From Alopecurus myosuroides (taxonomy: Eukaryota; Streptophyta; Magnoliopsida; Poales; Poaceae), in assembly GCA_028641055.1 (NCBI GenBank), contig CM054058.1:238066187-238130186 (forward strand): a DNA stretch of 64,000 nt. The letters are read 5' to 3'. Shown here one piece after another: positions 59,742 to 64,000 of this stretch; the stretch's first letter is position 1; every line of letters starts with the position of its first letter. The notes under the pieces were generated by a model. That model had not been told where the DNA came from and did no database searches. It worked only from the letters and a program-made list of their open reading frames with translations. The position numbers and the translations under genes are program-made.

Positions 59742-60666
59742 AACAAGGGAGTTTATTGTGATCCTCTCCTGTGACGATGATAGCAGCGATGCAGAGTAGC
59801 AGCCACCCACAAAATATAGCAGTAATTTCAGCCATGGTAATGGTATCCGAGCGTAGTAATAGCTTTACAATGTAGCAGTAATCGTAGAATGGCAGGATCA
59901 GATTTTCTCAGTGACAACGCCGAGGTTTCCGTCGGCCCGGTCTTGCCTCTACCTACCTACTACCATGGAAATAGAAGAACTTGCCAGAGTGTCCGAAGTT
60001 CTTAGAACCTCGATGTAATATTCAGAGCTCATCTGCCTACTATCCTATAATGTAAAATCCTGAACTGTTTTGCTTTTACTTGCCTACAGCCCTACAGTTT
60101 TCGGTAACCCCTTTTGGTTTCTTTTTATGCCTGTTTCCTTCCGACCAAGCTGCAATAATATTGTCCTCTAGATAGAGCTAAGATATGCTAGAAAAGGCAA
60201 ACGCATGGGCACCTCCACTCCAAAATGCCGCGAAATATCGCTCTGCCTCGTGTCAAACTAAAAAAAGAAACGATTCCGATGGCAAGCGTTGTCATACAAA
60301 GAAACATGTCTGCAGCTCACACGTTCAGCCTTAAACACGCCAGTAGTACACAGGCAAACAAGCTCACACACACAGAAGCAAAACACGGACAACCAGCCTT
60401 TACAAAATATCATACAGAGTGAGACAACATAAACCACCACACAGAGACACAACATCTTCAGCCCCTGCAGCCCACACGACAAACACGCTTCGCTGCCTAC
60501 ACCTAGACAGAAACTAGCGAGCCAGTCTAAAACCTGTCCGACAGATACGCCGTCAGAGAGACACTAAAGTACTAAACACCAGCAGACAGAGGCATGGCAC
60601 ACGCCCGAGAACCTGCAAACAAACGAACCAGCCGCCCGCACAACACATTCCAGAACAAAGACCGCC
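59742..60666. other. Non-coding interval between cargo genes
   Basis: No convincing ORF. The right half probably contains the 3' UTR of the minus-strand gene ending at 60667. Confidence 0.4.
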
Positions 60667-61582
60667 TTAAGCAGCCCCATGGCCCTGCGCCGCCGCCAGG
60701 CTAAGGTGGCCAGCGTAGGCCATCTCCTCGATACTGGCAGAGAGCTGACCCAACCTCTCCATTAGATAGGCAACGTCACCACTTCCAACATCAGAGCCCG
60801 CCCTAGCAGCGCCCGCGGCGCGGATGGACTCGCACATACGGCCAACAGAGCAAAGGTTATCCACAGCCGCCTCCCAGCCATGTTCAAGAACTGCCGCCTT
60901 CTCGACGGCCATCTGCTTCTCCACCAAGGCGAGGCCTTTTTGTACAACAGCCTGCTCCTTCTCAAGCACAGCCTCCTGCCTATCGGCTTCAGCAGAGCCC
61001 AATGCCGCCCGGAGCATCACGCACTGGCGGCGCATGTGGTTCACACGTGCCCAGTTCACGTCGTCGACCACGACGCCCGCCTACGCCTCAGAAGCTGAAT
61101 GAAATGGCCGGCCGCATCTTCTTCCTCTTGCGAAATGCTACCACACCGGCGTCCCCTGCAACGCATCACACGAAAGCACTCCGTCCACCCGCCCTGTCCG
61201 GTACGTCGCCTCCGACCCACGCGCCCTGACCAGCACCTCCCCGAGCAGAACACACCGTGGAACACGTGCCACCACCCTCTCGCCTACACAGCCAAAAAAT
61301 CGAATCACCAGCCAGATACAAGCAGAGCACATTCAGAAAAAAAAACAGTAGCGAACCCGACATCGCAAACTCATCCAAAACAAGGTACTAACCATCGACA
61401 CTTGCCGGTGCCACATCGGGTGGAAATGCAGCCACAAGGAAGCCGTCGATCACGCCAGCCCCCGGAGCAGCTCCCCCGAACGCGACGGCTTTGCCAGCAC
61501 GGCGGCCTGCGCCTTCCTGCAAACCGACCACCTCACCTCCGCCCATGTCGGCTCCCGGACCGCCCTGCACGGCTTCCATCAT
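60667..61582 (-). pseudogene. Helitron cargo gene D, Gly/Ala-rich and coiled-coil protein, one stop
   Basis: Exon 1 (61582-61393) encodes MMEAVQGGPGADMGGGEVV and a Gly/Ala-rich segment, ending ATG|GTTAGT. Exon 2 (61094-60667) follows TTTCATTCAG. Phases match (1+2 nt; 206 codons), but the fifth codon of exon 2 region is TAG (61081-61083). A later acceptor (GCGTAG) avoids it but breaks the phase. Exon 2 encodes DVNWARVNHMRRQ then a coiled coil (EKEQAVVQKGLALVEKQMAVEKAAVL) and helical C-terminus. The phrase DVNWARVNHMRR is reminiscent of DLNWWEKHRFN in gene C. Function unknown. Confidence 0.5.
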
Positions 61583-61674
61583 AAGGTGTTTGCCCTCCGA
61601 TGGCCTCGCCGACTACAGAGCAAGAAAGAAAGAAGAACGCAGAGATAGCTCTAGCGGACCGGTCGAGGAGAGCG

Positions 61675-61683
61675 ATATATATA
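61675..61683 (-). promoter_or_regulatory. TATA box of cargo gene D
   Basis: The minus strand reads CGTATATATATCGC about 95 bp upstream of the ATG at 61582. Confidence 0.55.
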
Positions 61684-61848
61684 CGATCGACTGGCACATC
61701 ACCAGCCACCACATACTAGAAGACAAGCATGCATGCGGGCGGCCGGTGCGCGACACGCAAGCCAGGGCCTCTTCAGAATACGCCACGTCTCCTAAACACT
61801 TACCCATCCCACGCAGAAACGCACCGACCACTTGGTGCACAAATGCGT

Positions 61849-61886
61849 GAAACGGAGGCGCGACAAAGCGCGCGGTTTCGTCTAGT
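61849..61886 (+). other. Helitron 3' terminus (hairpin and CTAG|T)
   Basis: Stem GCGCG (61858-61862) and CGCGC (61869-61873) with a 6-nt loop, outer stem GAAAC (61849-61853) and GTTTC (61875-61879), then CTAG at 61882-61885 followed by T. This is the termination structure and host T of plant Helitrons. Confidence 0.75.
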
Positions 61887-62089
61887 TATATAAACTTTGC
61901 GCCGTCGACAAGTCCGGGCGGCCGCTAGGGCCGAAGGGACGCTAGGTCCACCCCTGTTTATGCCGTTATTGTTACTAACGGGGTGACAGTGTGCTGGCTG
62001 AAATAATTTGGTACGTTGTTCATAACGGGATGAAAAGTTGAAGCAACTGAGCAAACAAAACGTAGGTGGATGTTAGATAGGTTACGATT
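61887..62089. other. Right flank of the Helitron
   Basis: About 200 bp with nothing recognisable. Confidence 0.4.
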
Positions 62090-62490
62090 TTTTCCCTAAG
62101 ACGCTCCGGCGACTAGGGTTTCTTCGCCTCCACGCCTCGGATTCGTCCTGGAGTGGAGTTTCTTCGCAAATTTCGCCTCCGATTCAACTCAGATATACGC
62201 GACTTATCCTACCTCTTGGATTCTCACGGCTATTTTGATCCTTTTCTACTTGCTACTTTGGCCAGAGGGGCAAAACCCTAAAAATTCGGCGACTTTCTGA
62301 TCGGCTCCGAAGATCCATCATGGCGACTCCACAATCGAGTGCAACAAGTTAGACGGGGTCGCAAGTCGACAGCGGACGGAGCACATTGATGATCTACTGC
62401 TACAGTTGGGTATAGAAGAAGATGAGATTGATGATCTTGTGCTAGAGGAGGAGTTGGAGAACCCGATAAAAGAAACACGTGATACATCAA
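62090..62490 (+). pseudogene. 5' fragment of a second LINE (leader and start of ORF1)
   Basis: A leader with GACTAGGGTTTCTTCGCCTCC leads to an ATG near 62321. A frame offset from that ATG reads EHIDDLLLQLGIEEDEIDDLVLEEELEN, the acidic start seen in DUF4283-type ORF1 proteins of plant retroelements. The similarity then stops abruptly at about 62480-62490. It is a truncated, frameshifted fragment. Confidence 0.5.
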
Positions 62491-62499
62491 TAATATTTG

Positions 62500-64000
62500 C
62501 TGTTGAGACAAACTTTTGTTTCCCTTTTTGAATGTGTGCCCCCCTATCTTTTAGAGACCTAGCAAGAGTAAAAGATATAACAATAATAACACTTGCCACA
62601 CATTAGATAAAACGATAAAATCCATAAAATCCAACAAGAGATCACAAAGAAAACATAGGAGGTTCAACACAAATAACACGAGTACGATGATAGGTCATAA
62701 ACGTATCCTTAATTTCTGATGTTCCATGTTTTTTTTATTGTTTTCCACATGTTTGCTATACACTTTATGTCATTTTTATCGATTTTTCGGACTAACCTAT
62801 TGACAAGATGTCATAGAGCCAGTTCCCTGTTTTATGTTGTTTTTAGTTTCAGAAAAGTTGTTCTAGAAATATTCTCGGAATTGGAAAATTCAAAAACCGG
62901 AAGTCTTAGAATTCCCGATGGCACCCTGCAGGGAGGGGAAATCATCACCGGAGGGCTCTACATCACCATGTCTGCCTCTGGAGTGATGCGTGAGTAGTTC
63001 ATCCTTGGACTACGGGTCCATAGCAGTAGCTAGATGGTTGTCTTCCCCTCTTTATGCCACCATGTTTAGATCTCGTGAGCTGCCTAACATGATTAAGATC
63101 ATCTGTTTGTAATGCTACATGTTGTGTTTGTTAGGATCTGATGAATATTGAATGCTATGTCAAGTTGATTATCAATCTATCATGGTTATGTTATTTATGA
63201 TCTTTCATGCTCTCCCTTACTAGTAGAGGCTCTGGCCAAGTTGATGCTTGTAACTCCAAGAGGGAGTATTTATGCTCGATAGCGGGTTCATGCCTCCTTT
63301 TCATCTGTGCTCGAGTGACAGCAACGTGACAGATGGGGGATGTGTTGATATCATTAGGGAGAAAGCACCAATATTTTTATTGTTTACATTACACACTTTA
63401 CTTAAGACAATAATATTTTGCTTGCAACTTAATACCCGAAGTCTGATTAAATTATGTTCTGAGGATGGATTATTAGTCATAGATGCAGTGGGATAACGGT
63501 CTATGAATTATGTTGTAATGCCCACATGAATCACATAGTAATCATCATGTCTTGCATAGGCACTACGGTGCAGCCTTTATTTCTGTCAATTGTCCAGCTG
63601 TAATTTGTTTACTGCATATATTATCTATCTTTTATGGAGAGACACCACTAGTGAACCGCGGACCCCGGTCCATTCTTTTACACTGATAATACAACCACTG
63701 CTAACATTGTTTCCCTTTCATTCACTGCAATCACTGTTTTCCTTTCATTCACTGCAAACAAGTACTGTTTTCCACATTATACATCTAATTCTTTGTGTTA
63801 GCGAAACCGGTGAGATTGAAAAACCTCACTGTTTCGTTGGGGCAAAGTATCTTGTTTGTGTTGTGTGCAGATTCCACGTTGCTGCTGAGTCTGATAGTGC
63901 GTCCTGCCAACATCAGCTGTCATCAACCTTCAGAAGTGATTTTTTTCTCCTACTGGTCGATTAAACCTTGGTTTCTTACTAAGGAAAAACTTGTTGTTGT
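62500..64000 (+). mobile_element. Leader region of a Triticeae-type LTR retrotransposon, running off the window
   Basis: Non-coding sequence whose phrases I recognise as the long untranslated leader of a high-copy Triticeae retroelement (CACTAACCTATTGACAAG-like at about 62790, GAGAGACACCACTAGTGAAC at about 63637, AAACCTTGGTTTCTTACT at about 63963). Its gag should begin beyond 64000. A 93-codon frame at 62719-62997 is not convincing. The family is not resolved, and the junction with the LINE fragment near 62490-62650 is unclear. Confidence 0.45.

Larger units (their letters stand above)
42440..61885 (+). mobile_element. Helitron (left border approximate), with rep-helicase, RPA-like gene and extra genes
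   Basis: The right end is defined by a hairpin and CTAG|T at 61849-61886. The left end is set at the change to a pyrimidine-rich leader and is only an estimate. Contents in order: rep-helicase (43881-48491), RPA1-like gene (48929-53040), an unknown plus-strand gene (53786-55250) and three minus-strand genes (56256-56777, 57394-58808, 60667-61582). Rep-helicase plus RPA is the standard plant autonomous Helitron set; the remainder would be resident or captured cargo. A second, undetected Helitron border between 53040 and 61849 cannot be excluded. Confidence 0.6.

Noticed and set aside
1..64000. CRISPR arrays, bacterial operons or Shine-Dalgarno sites
   Set aside because: No regularly spaced direct repeats of that kind, and introns, TATA boxes and LTRs show nuclear plant DNA.

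Overview
The window looks like repeat-dense intergenic DNA from a large grass genome, most probably Triticeae (wheat, Aegilops, barley or rye). This is inferred from nested retroelements with multi-kilobase LTRs, Stowaway and Tourist-type MITEs, a Helitron with split rep-helicase and RPA genes, and GC-rich third positions. I see no intact, ordinary single-copy host gene. Almost all coding sequence is mobile-element sequence or small genes lying inside a Helitron.

Layout. 1-1311 is the 3' end of a plus-strand LTR retroelement with its 3' LTR at 784-1311. 1312-3160 holds degenerate LTR sequence and a minus-strand, TATA-bearing unit preceded by a purine-rich minisatellite. 3160-6702 is mostly unresolved, with a small retroelement remnant carrying an initiator-Met primer site (5030-5690) and a Tourist-like MITE (5993-6286). 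6715-39794 is one L1-type LINE, flanked by a 12-bp target duplication and expanded from about 7.4 kb to 33 kb by three later insertions. The first is a giant-LTR element (8241-17574; 4.4-kb LTRs, 498-bp interior). The second is another giant-LTR element (21598-36910; 5.75-kb LTRs, 3.8-kb interior with a zinc-knuckle Gag-like ORF and no pol). The third is an internally deleted Copia element (38557-39531). Each has a perfect 5-bp target duplication, and the LINE reading frames resume exactly in frame after each one.

39807-43880 is low-information DNA with a Stowaway MITE, a second probable one and a pyrimidine-rich leader. From 43881 a Helitron can be read: a split rep-helicase gene (43881-48491, several lesions), an RPA1-like gene (48929-53040, two early stops), then at least four small genes with their own TATA boxes or phase-consistent introns (53786-55250 plus; 56256-56777, 57394-58808 and 60667-61582 minus). 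A Helitron-type 3' end (hairpin plus CTAG|T) closes at 61885. The 5' TC end was not found. 61886-64000 holds a 5' fragment of a second LINE and the leader of an LTR retroelement that runs off the window.

How it works together. The LINE supplied its own endonuclease/reverse transcriptase and is now dead. The giant-LTR elements must have been mobilised in trans. The Helitron once encoded its own rolling-circle replicase/helicase and a single-strand-binding partner. Its cargo genes, two of which look like double-stranded-RNA-binding-domain relatives, are the most interesting part of the window.
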